A stretch of DNA of 64,000 nucleotides from Maridesulfovibrio frigidus DSM 17176 (GTDB lineage Bacteria; Desulfobacterota; Desulfovibrionia; Desulfovibrionales; Desulfovibrionaceae), in contig NZ_JONL01000007.1 of assembly GCF_000711735.1 (NCBI RefSeq), forward strand, positions 1 to 64,000, given 5' to 3'. A program made the translations under genes and the position numbers. Shown here one piece after another: positions 44,449-55,190 of this stretch (position 1 is its first letter; the number at the start of each line of letters is the position of its first letter). The notes below the pieces were generated by a model, which saw only the letters and a list, made by a program, of their open reading frames with translations, was not told the DNA's origin and ran no database searches.

Positions 44449-46692
44449 ATGATACCGCGGGACAAAATGGAGGATGAGACACTGCCTAGCGAAAAATTCG
44501 CAAAAGAAATTTCAGGCTTATTCTGGATGTTTTTAGCCGTCTTTCTTTTCATAAGCATGTACTCCTTCCATCCAGGCGATCCGACCCTGAATCAGGCTGT
44601 CAGTTCGAGCTGGAAAATAAAGAATTTAATAGGTCCAGCCGGATCGTATTCCGCTGGCCTTATGGTCGATATGGTCGGGATAGGTGCTTGGCTGATACCG
44701 ATCTATTGCCTGTATCTCGGGCTTGCTTCATTTCTTACCGCCTTAAAACAACCTTGGTGGAGATGGTCAGGATTTGTTCTGCTCTATGTCTGTATATTGG
44801 CATGGTCATCTCACCCATGGCTGACTGACTACCAGAAGACACTGGCTGTTCATGGGGGTGGATTTATTGGCGGAATTCTATCCAAGTGGTCCTTTTATTA
44901 CCTTAAACCTGTCGGAGCTTTTCTATTCTGGTTGTTCGCCACTCTTGCTGGTATTCAGCTGACTCTCAACCTAAGTTGGGCTTCTATTGGTAAGAGAATC
45001 CGAACCATCCTCATTGACTTCGGACTTAAGAATAAAGAACGTTTTGAGCGCAGAGCAAAACGTTTAAAAGTTGAACACGACCGTAAAAAAGATGAAAAGG
45101 CTACCTCAAGTAAGACTTTAAGAAATATCGTAGGCAAAAAGAAAAAAGATAAACAGCAGGAATCCGCTGAAGAAAGTGATGCTGAAATAGTTCTTAAGCC
45201 TATATCAAATGAACCTGCGAAGAAAAAAGCTAAGCCGAAAGCTAAAAAATTTGATATTAAAGCAGATTTCCCTCCACTTGATATGTTGTTGGAACCTAAG
45301 ATTACTGGAGTAAAGGTAGACCCTAAGGTTTTAGAGGGTAAAACTAATAGCCTTGCTGTATGTTTGAAAGACTTCAACATTGATGGCGAAATTCAGAATG
45401 TTATTCCCGGGCCTGTTGTTACAATGTTTGAATTCAAGCCGGCTCCCGGTGTGAAAGTCAGTAAGATTGCTGGCCTTACAGATGATATAGCTTTGGCTCT
45501 TAAAGCTATTGCCGTAAGAATCGAAGCCCCCATTCCCGGCAAAGATTCTGTTGGTGTTGAGATTCCTAATGAAGAACGTCAGGTTGTTTATCTCCGTGAA
45601 ATTTTCGAAGCAGATTGCTTTAAGAATGCAAAATCTCCGCTGACAATGGCTCTAGGTAAGGACATTCAAGGTGTACCTGTCGTCGCCGATCTAATTAAAA
45701 TGCCACATTTACTTGTAGCTGGTGCGACCGGAGCGGGTAAAAGTGTTTGTCTTAACGGACTGCTCATGAGTTTGTTATATCGTGCTGGGCCAGATGAAGT
45801 TAAACTTCTACTCATCGATCCTAAACGGATTGAGCTTGCGGTCTACGCAAGCCTTCCGCATTTGGTACATCCAGTTGTTACTGATATGGCACTGGCAAAA
45901 AGTGCACTCGAGTGGGCCGTTTTCGAGATGGACAAACGCTATCAGGCTATGGCCAAGCTTGGAGTTCGAAACATTGCCAGTTACAATGAAAAACTTGTAA
46001 AATTAGGTGATGATATACCGGAAGATCTCGCTGATCTCGAACATATGCCATTCCTTGTCATCGTTGTTGATGAGCTTGCTGACCTTATGCTTACAGCGGG
46101 TAAAGACGTCGAAATAAGTATAGTTCGACTTGCTCAGCTTGCACGTGCATCAGGCATACATATTATACTCGCAACTCAGCGTCCTTCAGTTGATGTTGTT
46201 ACCGGACTTATTAAGGCTAACTTTCCTACACGAATTTCATTTCAGGTAACCTCAAAGCACGATTCTCGAACCATTTTAGATATGGGTGGTGCAGAGAAAC
46301 TGCTTGGTCGAGGCGACATGCTTTTCAAGCCGAGTGGGGCGCAGCTTCGCAGGTTGCACGGTGCTCTGGTAGAAGATGACGAGATTAAGTTGGTAGTTGA
46401 TTTCTGGAAGAAAAAATATCCACAGGAATTTGATCTGGATTTCACTGACTGGAAAGAAACTCCATCGGGGCCGGGCGCCGGTAGTATGCCTAGTGAGTCC
46501 GATGATCCCGTTTATCAGGAAGCAGTTAAGTTTGTGCTCGATCAAGGCAAAGCTTCCATATCTCTGTTGCAGAGACGTTTCCGTATCGGCTTTAACCGCG
46601 CCGCACGTTTCATCGAGCAGATGGAACAGGATGGAATTCTGGGCCCGCAGGATGGTAGCAAACCACGTATTATTCTCGTTACTCGCGACTAA
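44449..46692 (+). CDS. ftsK: DNA translocase FtsK/SpoIIIE
   Basis: 747 residues. Four N-terminal membrane segments (about 20-170), a short basic linker (~190-280, KKKKDKQQES), then the alpha, beta (motor) and gamma parts. Walker A is GATGAGKSV, Walker B LVIVVDELADLM, and the C-terminal winged helix is ISLLQRRFRIGFNRAAR. It pumps chromosome ends through the septum. An ATG at 44467 is an alternative start. Confidence 0.95.
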   Translation: MIPRDKMEDETLPSEKFAKEISGLFWMFLAVFLFISMYSFHPGDPTLNQAVSSSWKIKNLIGPAGSYSAGLMVDMVGIGAWLIPIYCLYLGLASFLTALKQPWWRWSGFVLLYVCILAWSSHPWLTDYQKTLAVHGGGFIGGILSKWSFYYLKPVGAFLFWLFATLAGIQLTLNLSWASIGKRIRTILIDFGLKNKERFERRAKRLKVEHDRKKDEKATSSKTLRNIVGKKKKDKQQESAEESDAEIVLKPISNEPAKKKAKPKAKKFDIKADFPPLDMLLEPKITGVKVDPKVLEGKTNSLAVCLKDFNIDGEIQNVIPGPVVTMFEFKPAPGVKVSKIAGLTDDIALALKAIAVRIEAPIPGKDSVGVEIPNEERQVVYLREIFEADCFKNAKSPLTMALGKDIQGVPVVADLIKMPHLLVAGATGAGKSVCLNGLLMSLLYRAGPDEVKLLLIDPKRIELAVYASLPHLVHPVVTDMALAKSALEWAVFEMDKRYQAMAKLGVRNIASYNEKLVKLGDDIPEDLADLEHMPFLVIVVDELADLMLTAGKDVEISIVRLAQLARASGIHIILATQRPSVDVVTGLIKANFPTRISFQVTSKHDSRTILDMGGAEKLLGRGDMLFKPSGAQLRRLHGALVEDDEIKLVVDFWKKKYPQEFDLDFTDWKETPSGPGAGSMPSESDDPVYQEAVKFVLDQGKASISLLQRRFRIGFNRAARFIEQMEQDGILGPQDGSKPRIILVTRD

Positions 46693-46834
46693 TTTTTTTG
46701 TCTAATTACATTCTGGTTCAAATAAACTAGCCACTTGCTGCTGATTGGCAGCTTTTAGTGTCCCTTTCATATTAAGCTTAATAAGGTTATACTAGATAAG
46801 TAGATGAACGCAAAAACTGACTTATGAGGAATAT

Positions 46835-47476
46835 ATGAAATTACGGTTCTGTTTGCTGGTACTGATTGCGTTATTGTCCTTCGGTTCAACCGCTTCGGCC
46901 GATGAGCTGACTTCCGATATTCAAAAAACATACGATTCAATTAAATCTTTTAAGGCCGATTTCACTCAGACTTTGACGAATGCCGCAAGTAAAGAGAGTG
47001 AAATTCGCTCAGGTAAAATTACCTTCAAGCAGCCTTCACTTCTACACTGGGAGTCTGTGAAGCCGGAACCTGAACTTTTGATAGTAGGGGAATCTATAGT
47101 CTGGGATTACTTTCCAGATGATAAGGTTGCCATGAAATATCGCACAAAACAGATTTTCAATTCCAAGACTATGATCAAGTTCATTTCAGGCAAGGCAAAA
47201 CTGGAAGAAGACTTTGTTGTTGAAAATAAGGGCATGGAAGATGGGCTTATTAAGCTTAAATTGCTTCCGCTTGAGCCGGAAACAGGTCTTGTGCTTGCTT
47301 TTGTGTGGGTAGATGCGAATAAGATGCTGACTAAAATATTAGTCGTTGATTTCTACGGAAACGGCAACGAAGTCGTTCTTTCAAACATTGAACTAGACCC
47401 CGAAGTCGAAGATTCTTTTTTCGACTTCACGCCTCCAGCAGGAGTCGATGTGGACGACAATACCAAGACTCAGTAG
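46835..47476 (+). CDS. lolA: Outer-membrane lipoprotein carrier LolA
   Basis: 213 residues with a signal peptide ending TASADE. The features IQKTYDSIKSFKADFTQTL, GKITFKQPSLLHWES and the late SNIELDPEVEDSFFDFTPP are typical. It shuttles lipoproteins across the periplasm. It follows ftsK on the same strand, as in many Proteobacteria. Confidence 0.92.
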   Translation: MKLRFCLLVLIALLSFGSTASADELTSDIQKTYDSIKSFKADFTQTLTNAASKESEIRSGKITFKQPSLLHWESVKPEPELLIVGESIVWDYFPDDKVAMKYRTKQIFNSKTMIKFISGKAKLEEDFVVENKGMEDGLIKLKLLPLEPETGLVLAFVWVDANKMLTKILVVDFYGNGNEVVLSNIELDPEVEDSFFDFTPPAGVDVDDNTKTQ

Positions 47477-47511
47477 TCAATTACTATAGATTCTTTTTCA
47501 AAAGACAAAAG

Positions 47512-47548
47512 AAAAGGGAGTGCGGATTAACATCTGCACTCCCTTTTT
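47512..47548. terminator. Bidirectional terminator between lolA and rluB
   Basis: Stem AAAAGGGAGTGC../GCACTCCCTTTT with T runs on both strands between convergent genes. Confidence 0.85.
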
Positions 47549-47551
47549 TAT

Positions 47552-48313
47552 TTAAAGTCCTACGTCTTTCTTTAGCGACGCTACTTCTTCTGCGGTCAGT
47601 TCCCGCCATTTACCAGCGGGTAAATTATCAATTGTAACTTGACCCTGTCTAGTTCTCTTAATTTTGAGAATAGTTGTGTCAAAGTCTCTGAACATACGTC
47701 TGATTTGACGATTCACGCCCTGACTAAGGATCATTTCAACCTTGGTTGTGTCTTTACCTTCAGATAAAACTTTCACCTTAACAGGTGCGAGTATATCTCC
47801 TTCAGATAAAAACATTCCAGCTTCCATGATTGCGATGTTTTCCTTACTGATAGGGCCGCGAACTATAACTTCATAGACTTTCGGCAGATGCCAGCGAGGG
47901 TGAGTCATGCGGTTACATAGCTCGCCATCAGTTGTGAGGAATAGTAAGCCTTCGGAATAGAAATCGAGTCTGCCAACAGGGAAAACTCGTTTATTCACTA
48001 TTTCCTTAGACAGCAAATCCATCACAGTTTTACGCTTTTGAGGATCTTTTGCAGTAGTTACTGTTTCGATGGGCTTATTTAATAAAATATAAGTATGCTC
48101 ATCTTTCGTTTTATTTTCTATAAGCTGACCGCGCACTTCCACCTGGTCATTTTCAGGGTCGACCTGAATACCGGGGGAATCTACACGTTCGCCATTAATT
48201 TTTACTTTACCCTGTTTAACCAATTCATCAGCTCCGCGTCTTGATGAAAGACCGGAAGAAGCGATAAATTTATTAAGTCGAACCGTATCGGGATTTTTTA
48301 TATTGTCAGCCAT
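47552..48313 (-). CDS. rluB: 23S rRNA pseudouridine synthase, RluB/RsuA family
   Basis: 253 residues. An N-terminal S4 domain (RLNKFIASSGLSSRRGADEL) precedes the catalytic domain with GRLDFYSEGLLFLTTDGE, whose Asp attacks the uridine. NRQIRRMF is the conserved late motif. The assignment to RluB rather than RsuA rests on general resemblance. Confidence 0.9.
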   Translation of the reverse strand: MADNIKNPDTVRLNKFIASSGLSSRRGADELVKQGKVKINGERVDSPGIQVDPENDQVEVRGQLIENKTKDEHTYILLNKPIETVTTAKDPQKRKTVMDLLSKEIVNKRVFPVGRLDFYSEGLLFLTTDGELCNRMTHPRWHLPKVYEVIVRGPISKENIAIMEAGMFLSEGDILAPVKVKVLSEGKDTTKVEMILSQGVNRQIRRMFRDFDTTILKIKRTRQGQVTIDNLPAGKWRELTAEEVASLKKDVGL

Positions 48314-48389
48314 GTCGTCCTTTAAACAGAATCTCGTTGATATTATGAGCTAAGCCCCGAAACATTACGGGTGACACTCAAAGTTCTGT

Positions 48390-49016
48390 TTAAGCTTTAA
48401 TGACTTTCGTTGCAAGCTGCATGCTTGTGACCACATCGAGCATATTTGTGGTCTCGCCAACCCCTTTTTTCTCCAGCAGATTAAAATGATCAAGACATGT
48501 TCCGCAAACAAGTATTGAAACTCCGGCAGCTTCCATCTCTTTTAATTTTTCCAGACATGGATGGCCATCTGTAGCAAGTTTGACCGCGCCATTAACCATA
48601 ATAATTCTCCATAGAGAATCACCAAGCTCGGGCAGGGTAGAAACGAAGTTAAACATCAGCTTTGCGCCAAGTTCATCATCTCCGCTTCCCAGGCAGTCAC
48701 TGTTCAAGAAAATCAAGGTCTTACTATCGATTCTCGCCAATTCTTCAGTACTCATTACTGTACATTCTTCGCATACTTCTGCCTCAGAATTGTTGCCGCC
48801 AGCAGATTTAACACCTTTAATAGTTGTTAATGAATCTTTTTCTTCTACGGTAACTTCATACCCTTTCGTAGTCATAAATCTTGAAACATTTTCTTTGGCA
48901 GGCACGTTATCAACAACCACTTCTATTGAAGAAGGGTTACTTGATTCAATTAAATTCTTGCACTGTATAACAGGCTGCGGGCAAGGCAGCCCCTGACATT
49001 CTATTTTTATTGGCAT
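48390..49016 (-). CDS. yedF: Selenium-metabolism protein YedF
   Basis: 208 residues. A TusA-like N-terminal domain has the CPxP motif (QGLPCPQPV). A DsrE-like C-terminal domain has GHPC, LVCGTCLDHF and LGSGDDELG. This two-domain form is the YedF type found with selenophosphate genes. It probably handles selenium or sulfur transfer for selenoproteins, common in sulfate reducers. Confidence 0.92.
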   Translation of the reverse strand: MPIKIECQGLPCPQPVIQCKNLIESSNPSSIEVVVDNVPAKENVSRFMTTKGYEVTVEEKDSLTTIKGVKSAGGNNSEAEVCEECTVMSTEELARIDSKTLIFLNSDCLGSGDDELGAKLMFNFVSTLPELGDSLWRIIMVNGAVKLATDGHPCLEKLKEMEAAGVSILVCGTCLDHFNLLEKKGVGETTNMLDVVTSMQLATKVIKA

Positions 49017-49205
49017 AATATATTCCCCTTATTGACTATTGTTCAATCATATAGCTGCGCAAACCGTCAAATCGATTGATACTATCATCCAATGGTATAC
49101 ATATAGAGAAAAGCTATCTCAACAGAATCGACACTTGCGATCATTCCAAATGAGACGTATGGAAGTTATCGCATTCGGCTATTAGCCATATTAAAGGAGA
49201 ATACT

Positions 49206-50966
49206 TTGCCCAAAGGCGATAAACATAATTACTTAAGCAACAAACACCTGATTCGTAGGTGTTTATCTTATTTTGCACCATACAAATTCAGAATTTTTAT
49301 AGCATTTGTATCTATGGCATTTGTTGCAGCAGCGACCGCCGGTACTGCATACCTCATTCAGCCAGCTATGGATGACATTTTCATCAGTAAAGATCGCGAA
49401 GCTCTATTTTTAATCCCTATAGCCTTTGTTGTGGTTATGCTAATTAAGGGATTTTTTAGATTTTTCCAATCTTATCTTATGAATACCGCAGGCTTAATGG
49501 TTCTAGAACAGCTCAGAAATGATTTGTTTCAAAAGATAGTCTGTCTACCTATGAACTTCTTTGAAGAAAGTCAGGTAGGCATGCTCATGTCCAGAATCCT
49601 TAACGATGTTATGGAAATCAGGCAGAGCTTACCGTCTTTTATAATGATGATCCGTGAAGCAATCACCATTATAGCCTTGATTAGTCTCGTTTTCTACAGA
49701 GACGCATATCTGGCTTTCTGGGCCGTGCTTGTACTGCCTTTGGCTATTTTTCCGTTTTTCTATTTTGGTAGAAAATTACGTAAATTGGGCCGTAAAAATC
49801 AGGTTAAAATTTCAGACATCAATGCACAGCTTCAAGAAGTTTTCAGTGGAGTTAAGGTCATTAAGGCCTTTGCAAACGAAAAACTGGAATCTAAAAAGTT
49901 TGATAGTGAAAACCACCGACTCGTTAACATTGCGATTAAACAGGTTTTACATAGTGAGCTATCATCACGCATAATGGAGATAGTAGGGGCTTTCGGAATT
50001 GGCCTTGTTCTGTGGTACGGCGGTATGCAAGTTATTAGTGGCGAGTCCACACCAGGTACTTTTTTCTCATTCATTACGGCACTTATCATGCTTTATGAAC
50101 CAATTAAGAAAATCAACGCTTCAAACCTGACTATTCAGCGGGCGCTTGCAGGGGCTGAAAGGGTTTTCGAAATATTGGATTCCCCTACTATTAACGAAGA
50201 AAAGGGCGGTTCTAAAGAGCTGACTCAGCCGTTTAAAGAGCTGGTAATTAAAGACCTCACATTCAGTTATCCGTCCTCTGATGGACCGATTCTTAATAAT
50301 ATCAACCTGAAGGTCAAAGCAGGGCAGAAAATTGCTGTAGTAGGGCCTAGTGGCTCCGGTAAGACTACTCTAGTCAATCTTATTCCTCGTTTTTACGATC
50401 CTGAACATGGATCTATTGAAATCAATGGTATCCCCATTCAAGACTACACGCTAAAGTCACTGCGCCTAAACTTGGGAATGGTTTCTCAGGAAACTTTCCT
50501 GTTTAATGCCAGTGTTCGTGAAAATATTGCTTACGTTCATCAGGATGCTCCTTTTGAGGAAGTCAAAAAGGCTTCTGAAACAGCATTTGCACATGATTTT
50601 ATAGAAAAACTTCCCGAGGGATACGATACGATTGTGGGTGAACGCGGTGTTAGGTTGTCAGGCGGACAGAAACAGAGGCTTACTATTGCAAGAGCACTTC
50701 TTAAGAATCCGCCACTGCTCATACTAGATGAAGCAACCAGCGCACTTGATACAGAATCAGAACGTGTCGTTCAGATGGCTCTTGAAAATTTAATGCAAGA
50801 TAGAACAAGTATTGTAATTGCACATAGACTTTCTACCATCCTTACAGCTGATGTTATAGTTGTTATGGAAAGGGGTGTAATTGTCGCGAAAGGCAGTCAT
50901 AAAGAACTCCTTAAAAAATGCCCTTTATACATCAAGCTATATAACATGCAGTTCCAAGATACTTAG
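49206..50966 (+). CDS. msbA: Lipid A / lipid flippase ABC transporter, MsbA family
   Basis: 586 residues from a TTG that has AAGGAGA seven bases upstream. Six membrane segments precede a full ATPase domain: Walker A GPSGSGKTT, signature LSGGQKQRLTIARAL, Walker B LLILDEATSALD and H-loop IAHRLST. It flips lipid A across the inner membrane. Two acyltransferase genes follow, the first only nine bases away. Confidence 0.92.
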   Translation: MPKGDKHNYLSNKHLIRRCLSYFAPYKFRIFIAFVSMAFVAAATAGTAYLIQPAMDDIFISKDREALFLIPIAFVVVMLIKGFFRFFQSYLMNTAGLMVLEQLRNDLFQKIVCLPMNFFEESQVGMLMSRILNDVMEIRQSLPSFIMMIREAITIIALISLVFYRDAYLAFWAVLVLPLAIFPFFYFGRKLRKLGRKNQVKISDINAQLQEVFSGVKVIKAFANEKLESKKFDSENHRLVNIAIKQVLHSELSSRIMEIVGAFGIGLVLWYGGMQVISGESTPGTFFSFITALIMLYEPIKKINASNLTIQRALAGAERVFEILDSPTINEEKGGSKELTQPFKELVIKDLTFSYPSSDGPILNNINLKVKAGQKIAVVGPSGSGKTTLVNLIPRFYDPEHGSIEINGIPIQDYTLKSLRLNLGMVSQETFLFNASVRENIAYVHQDAPFEEVKKASETAFAHDFIEKLPEGYDTIVGERGVRLSGGQKQRLTIARALLKNPPLLILDEATSALDTESERVVQMALENLMQDRTSIVIAHRLSTILTADVIVVMERGVIVAKGSHKELLKKCPLYIKLYNMQFQDT

Positions 50967-50974
50967 AAGGCCAT

Positions 50975-51625
50975 ATGAAAATAAAAGTTAATTCTGCACT
51001 TGTTGCAGCTCCGCTGGCGTTTCTTTATAAAATGCTGGCAAAAACTATTCGTTTTGAAGTCGATGGACTAGAAAATGTAACCAAGGTTTTAGATAGTAAT
51101 AAAACTGTTATAATAGCTGTTTGGCATGATGAGTTGTTAACTCTGTCTACTTACGGTTATGCACAAAAACTGCCCTATGTCACCATAGCCAGCGATAGTA
51201 ATGATGGGCAGATTATTACAGAAGTACTGGTCCGCATCGGCTATAAAGTTGCGCGAGGATCTTCCTCTCGTGGCGGTTTAAAAGCTATGCTCGGTATGAC
51301 TCGTATAATGAAGAAAGAAGGGCGAATAGGAATAATAACTGTAGATGGTCCCAAAGGGCCTAGGCATAAGCTTAAGCAGGGTATTTTAGCCATTGCTCAA
51401 AGAACCGATTCTCTTATTATTCCTATGCGAGGTTACCTTGAAAATCCCATTGTTTTTAACAAGTCATGGGATAAATTTCAATTGCCGAAACCTTTTGGCC
51501 GCTGTAAAGTTTTTATGGGTGAGCCTATTCGGGTTACTGAACAGAAGCTAACTCCTGAACTATTGAAAATTGAAGCCGATAAAGTAGAAGAAATACTCCT
51601 AAACCTTGGTTCAGGGTATAAATAA
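50975..51625 (+). CDS. Lysophospholipid-acyltransferase-like protein (DUF374), copy 1
   Basis: 216 residues. An N-terminal hydrophobic stretch, the H-x4-D-like HDELL site (VWHDELL), SDSNDGQII, GSSSRGGLKAM and VDGPKGPRHKLKQG are typical of DUF374 lipid A-type acyltransferases. It is likely to add an acyl chain to a lipid A precursor in place of LpxL. It is nine bases after msbA and therefore co-transcribed. Confidence 0.85.
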   Translation: MKIKVNSALVAAPLAFLYKMLAKTIRFEVDGLENVTKVLDSNKTVIIAVWHDELLTLSTYGYAQKLPYVTIASDSNDGQIITEVLVRIGYKVARGSSSRGGLKAMLGMTRIMKKEGRIGIITVDGPKGPRHKLKQGILAIAQRTDSLIIPMRGYLENPIVFNKSWDKFQLPKPFGRCKVFMGEPIRVTEQKLTPELLKIEADKVEEILLNLGSGYK

Positions 51626-51715
51626 ATATGGATTTCAGTTCTCAAGCCACTTTATTTTTTATAAACTTTTAGTTATGCTCTCTTCAGTTGAGTGAACTAA
51701 GTATTTTACGATTTC

Positions 51716-51765
51716 AATGCGGTTCTTATCAGCTAATTCATGTAGCTGCTAAGGACCGCATTTTT
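51716..51765 (+). terminator. Long hairpin between the two acyltransferase genes
   Basis: A 20-base stem with a few mismatches (AATGCGGTTCTTATCAGCTA and its counterpart) ends in TTTTTA; it should at least attenuate transcription into copy 2. Confidence 0.75.
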
Positions 51766-51814
51766 ACGTTTTAAAGTTAATAATATTCTTTTCGGATATG
51801 TTGAGTGATTTGCT

Positions 51815-52462
51815 ATGAAGATTAAAGTAAAACCCGTATTAGTCGCTGCGCCCATGGCATTTTGCTACCGAGCTCTGATTAAAACTCTTCGTTTTGAGGT
51901 TGAAGGTTTTGAGAACCTAACTAGGCTTATGAACAACAAAGAGCCTGCAATGCTCGCTTTGTGGCATAATGAAATTTTTACTCTGACAGCATATGGCGTC
52001 ACTAAAGGTTTTCCATACGTGACCATGGCAAGCGATAGCCGCGACGGTCAGATTATCACCAAGACCTTGGAGCGCATAGGTTACAAGGTAGCCAGAGGTT
52101 CCTCTACACGGGGCGGGGTCAAAGCAATGCTTTCTATGACCCGCTTGATGAAAAAAGAAGAACGTATTGGTGTCATAACTGTTGATGGCCCCAGAGGCCC
52201 CCGTCATAAGGTTAAGCAGGGTATTTTAGCTATCGCGCAACGCACAGGTTCTGCCATCATTCCTATCAGGGGGTACGTAGATAATCCTACGGTTTTCGAA
52301 AAATCATGGGACAGATTTGAAGTCGCTAAGCCTTTTAGCCGCTGCAAGGTTTTCATGGATAAGCCATTTAGAGTCACTGACGAGAAGCTAACTCCCGAAG
52401 TGCTTGAATCTGAAGCTTTAAAGCTAGAAAATTCTATGAAAAATCTGGGCCACGGATTTTAA
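51815..52462 (+). CDS. Lysophospholipid-acyltransferase-like protein (DUF374), copy 2
   Basis: 215 residues, a clear paralogue of the gene at 50975 with the same blocks (LWHNEIFTL, SDSRDGQIITKTL, GSSTRGGVKAM, VDGPRGPRHKVKQG). The pair is a tandem duplication with clear divergence in the acceptor region. The gene is separated from copy 1 by a hairpin and has a poor ribosome site, so it may be expressed differently. Confidence 0.85.
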   Translation: MKIKVKPVLVAAPMAFCYRALIKTLRFEVEGFENLTRLMNNKEPAMLALWHNEIFTLTAYGVTKGFPYVTMASDSRDGQIITKTLERIGYKVARGSSTRGGVKAMLSMTRLMKKEERIGVITVDGPRGPRHKVKQGILAIAQRTGSAIIPIRGYVDNPTVFEKSWDRFEVAKPFSRCKVFMDKPFRVTDEKLTPEVLESEALKLENSMKNLGHGF

Positions 52463-52479
52463 ACGAGGCCCAGATTTTT
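52441..52479 (+). terminator. Terminator overlapping the end of acyltransferase copy 2
   Basis: AAATCTGGGCC (inside the last codons) pairs with GGCCCAGATTT, followed by TTATT; the stem includes the stop codon region. Confidence 0.8.
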
Positions 52480-52504
52480 ATTAATCAATTTTTGCTATTG
52501 AGTT

Positions 52505-54943
52505 TTATTTGCTTCCTGCCAGACTTAGTTTCTTAATCAATTTTTCCAGTTCTTCTGCCGTTCTTGCCAAGCTTGATATGGATTCAGAAGAATGCCGCAT
52601 ATCGCTTTTTGTTTCACCCGCAATAGATTTAATATCTTCCACATTTTTATGGATCAGGTCGTGTGCCCGGGATTGCTCATCAGTTGCTTTGGCGATCAGT
52701 TGAATTTCGCATGCTGTATCTACTGACATATCTGAAATTGATTGGAGAGCATCAACCGATTTAGAGACTAGCCCGCTTGCATGTTCTACAGCCGCTACCG
52801 TCAAGTCTGTTTTTTCCATATTAGACTTAGCTGATTCGCGAATTCTATGAATTGCGCCTTCCACCTCATTTGTAGAAAGCATGGTCTTTTCTGCCAATTT
52901 GCGCACCTCATCTGCAACCACAGCAAATCCGCGTCCCGCTTCGCCAGCTCGTGCTGCCTCAATGGCCGCATTTAGTGCGAGCAGGTTTGTCTGGTCAGCT
53001 ATATCATTAATAACATTTATTATTCCGCCGATAGATTGTGTTTGCTCACCAAGCTCATGCATATTCTCCATCACCATATCAGATAAGGATTTTAACTGTA
53101 GTATCGCAATACTGGTCTCAGTAAGAGTATGCATGCCGCTTTCAGCCCGTAGCTGTGTGTTTTTTGCCTGCTGAACGGCTGTCTCAGCGTTTTTAGAAGA
53201 ACTCACCAGTGTCCGGTTCATTTCAGTTACAGCCTGCGAAGACTGCTCAATTTTATCAAATTGGCGTTCAGTGTTAGCCGAAACGTTCTCAACCTGTAAC
53301 TCAATCTCTGCAGCACCGTTAGTTAAGTACTTTGAAATGGACTCAGCATTAGCTGTAATTTCAACCATTATCTTATTTTGCTCAGTGATCTGATCTTCTT
53401 TCGCTTTGATATCACTCAAATCAATGATGATTGCGAAACCGCCAATTAAGTCACTGTCCAGATTGTAGAGTGGAGCGGCATCAATTCTAACATTACGATG
53501 GCCTTCTTTTTTTGTGTGCAACTTGCGTTCGCGGTTAAGAACAGGTTTCTTTTCCGATAAACACTGAGCAATAATGCCTTGCTCATCTTCAGGAATCTGC
53601 AATAAATCTTTTACAGGTTTTCCAATCCAGCTTTCACATGAATCACTGCTTTCTAAAAGCCTGCAGAGCGGATTGTTTATATATGAAATTCTGGCTTCGG
53701 TATCAGACACAAGACAGGGGACTGTCATTCCTTCAAGTATCCCTTGAGAAAATCCAAGTTTGTTTTTTAATTCCGATACCATAAGTTGGATACCGTCAGC
53801 GAGATTTTTGATTTCTCCTTTGAATACACCCTCAATATCAGCTTTGAAATTACCGGTAGAGATGGCGGCTACATAATTTTCGATATCTTTAAGCGGGTTA
53901 ATTATTTCAGATCGCAAAAAGATGAGAGAGATAATTACAACAAGGATAGCCGTTGTGATCGTAATCAGTAATGTGATTAATCGAAGTCTTGTTACAGCTG
54001 AAAAAGCTTCGTCTTTGTGGATCTCAGAAATGAGAGCCCAAGTTGAAGTTCCAATTTTAAGAGGTGCGTAAGCGGTTAGAAATGAGATGTCCTTGGAATC
54101 AACCGTTAGGGATGTATTGCTAATATCCGCAAGCGCCTGATTGACTGCGACCGAGTCAACTTTTCCAAGATCCGGATTTTCAAATGAAGACCTTACTGAT
54201 CTGTATAATGGATTCAACTCAGAATCAGAACGCATATGAAGGTCTTGGCCTACAAGGTATGATTCGCCCGTTTCGCCCATTCCTGAACGGAGAGTCATGA
54301 TTGAATTGATCTCTTTTAATGGAATGCGAAGGACTGCAACCCCTTGAATATCACCGGCATGTGAACGAACAGGTGCTGCTATAAAGGCCACCGGAATTCC
54401 ACCAAGAGGTTCATATGGTTCGAAATCTGCGAAGACTATTTCACCCTTAACAGCTTTTCTCCATACCTTTGCTAAATTTGAATCTTTGTAAGGGCCTTTT
54501 ACTAAATCTATGCCTACATCGGCTTCCTTATTTACAGTGAAAAGCACGCGTCCATAATCATCGATAAGAAGCGCATCATCATAGCCCAGCGTTTTTACGA
54601 AAGGCTCAAATGGCTTTTTAGCATATTGGTGAATCTCGATATATTCATCTGAATGAACATTTAAACGTCTACCCGGAAACCCGTTATCAATTGCGTACTC
54701 TCCAATCATTCCCACAGTATTGTAGACTTCCTTAACGTTCGAAAAGAGTTCCACTTCATGATACCATTTGCTTATTAAGTCCTCTAAATTTTTCTTTTTT
54801 GTATCACGCACAGATTCTAGTTGACTAAACGCTTGTTCGGAAAGTGCTTTCGACGCCAATTCAACGCTGAATACACTGACTATAACTAATGGAATCAAAC
54901 CAAGAACTAGACAAAATGATATTAATTTAAACTTTAACGACAT
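52505..54943 (-). CDS. Methyl-accepting chemotaxis protein with double-Cache and PAS domains
   Basis: 812 residues. A membrane segment (~7-28), a large dCache-like periplasmic sensor (~35-315), a second membrane segment ([19 protein letters not shown]), HAMP, a PAS domain (~405-515) and the signalling tail with the hairpin tip [27 protein letters not shown] precedes the ATG. It has no NWETF-type C-terminal pentapeptide. The ligand is unknown; dCache domains often bind amino acids or carboxylates. Confidence 0.93.
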   Translation of the reverse strand: MSLKFKLISFCLVLGLIPLVIVSVFSVELASKALSEQAFSQLESVRDTKKKNLEDLISKWYHEVELFSNVKEVYNTVGMIGEYAIDNGFPGRRLNVHSDEYIEIHQYAKKPFEPFVKTLGYDDALLIDDYGRVLFTVNKEADVGIDLVKGPYKDSNLAKVWRKAVKGEIVFADFEPYEPLGGIPVAFIAAPVRSHAGDIQGVAVLRIPLKEINSIMTLRSGMGETGESYLVGQDLHMRSDSELNPLYRSVRSSFENPDLGKVDSVAVNQALADISNTSLTVDSKDISFLTAYAPLKIGTSTWALISEIHKDEAFSAVTRLRLITLLITITTAILVVIISLIFLRSEIINPLKDIENYVAAISTGNFKADIEGVFKGEIKNLADGIQLMVSELKNKLGFSQGILEGMTVPCLVSDTEARISYINNPLCRLLESSDSCESWIGKPVKDLLQIPEDEQGIIAQCLSEKKPVLNRERKLHTKKEGHRNVRIDAAPLYNLDSDLIGGFAIIIDLSDIKAKEDQITEQNKIMVEITANAESISKYLTNGAAEIELQVENVSANTERQFDKIEQSSQAVTEMNRTLVSSSKNAETAVQQAKNTQLRAESGMHTLTETSIAILQLKSLSDMVMENMHELGEQTQSIGGIINVINDIADQTNLLALNAAIEAARAGEAGRGFAVVADEVRKLAEKTMLSTNEVEGAIHRIRESAKSNMEKTDLTVAAVEHASGLVSKSVDALQSISDMSVDTACEIQLIAKATDEQSRAHDLIHKNVEDIKSIAGETKSDMRHSSESISSLARTAEELEKLIKKLSLAGSK

Positions 54944-55190
54944 GCTGGTTGACCTCCTCAGCTTAAGTTATTGGCAACTTATGGCATCAAAGGTTTTGAT
55001 TAGATGTCAAGAATGTTACAACTTTGAAAACTATTGAAATATTGGCATAATATAATGTGAATTAAATGATAGTCGTCTATAAATGACTGATTTATTGTTT
55101 TGAACTACAATTCAATATTGACAATGACATTCAATTTCAATGGGCTCAGTGAGAAGTGTTGAACTAATAAATATTCAAGGATCAGTAGAA

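Noticed and set aside
46735-46775. Possible hairpin between ftsK and lolA (GCTGCTGATTGGCAGC)
   Set aside because: Very short stem and no T tract; not convincing as a terminator.
54944-55020. TTGACAT box upstream of the chemoreceptor gene as a sigma-70 promoter
   Set aside because: No acceptable -10 at 16-18 bases; other sigma factors could not be assigned either.
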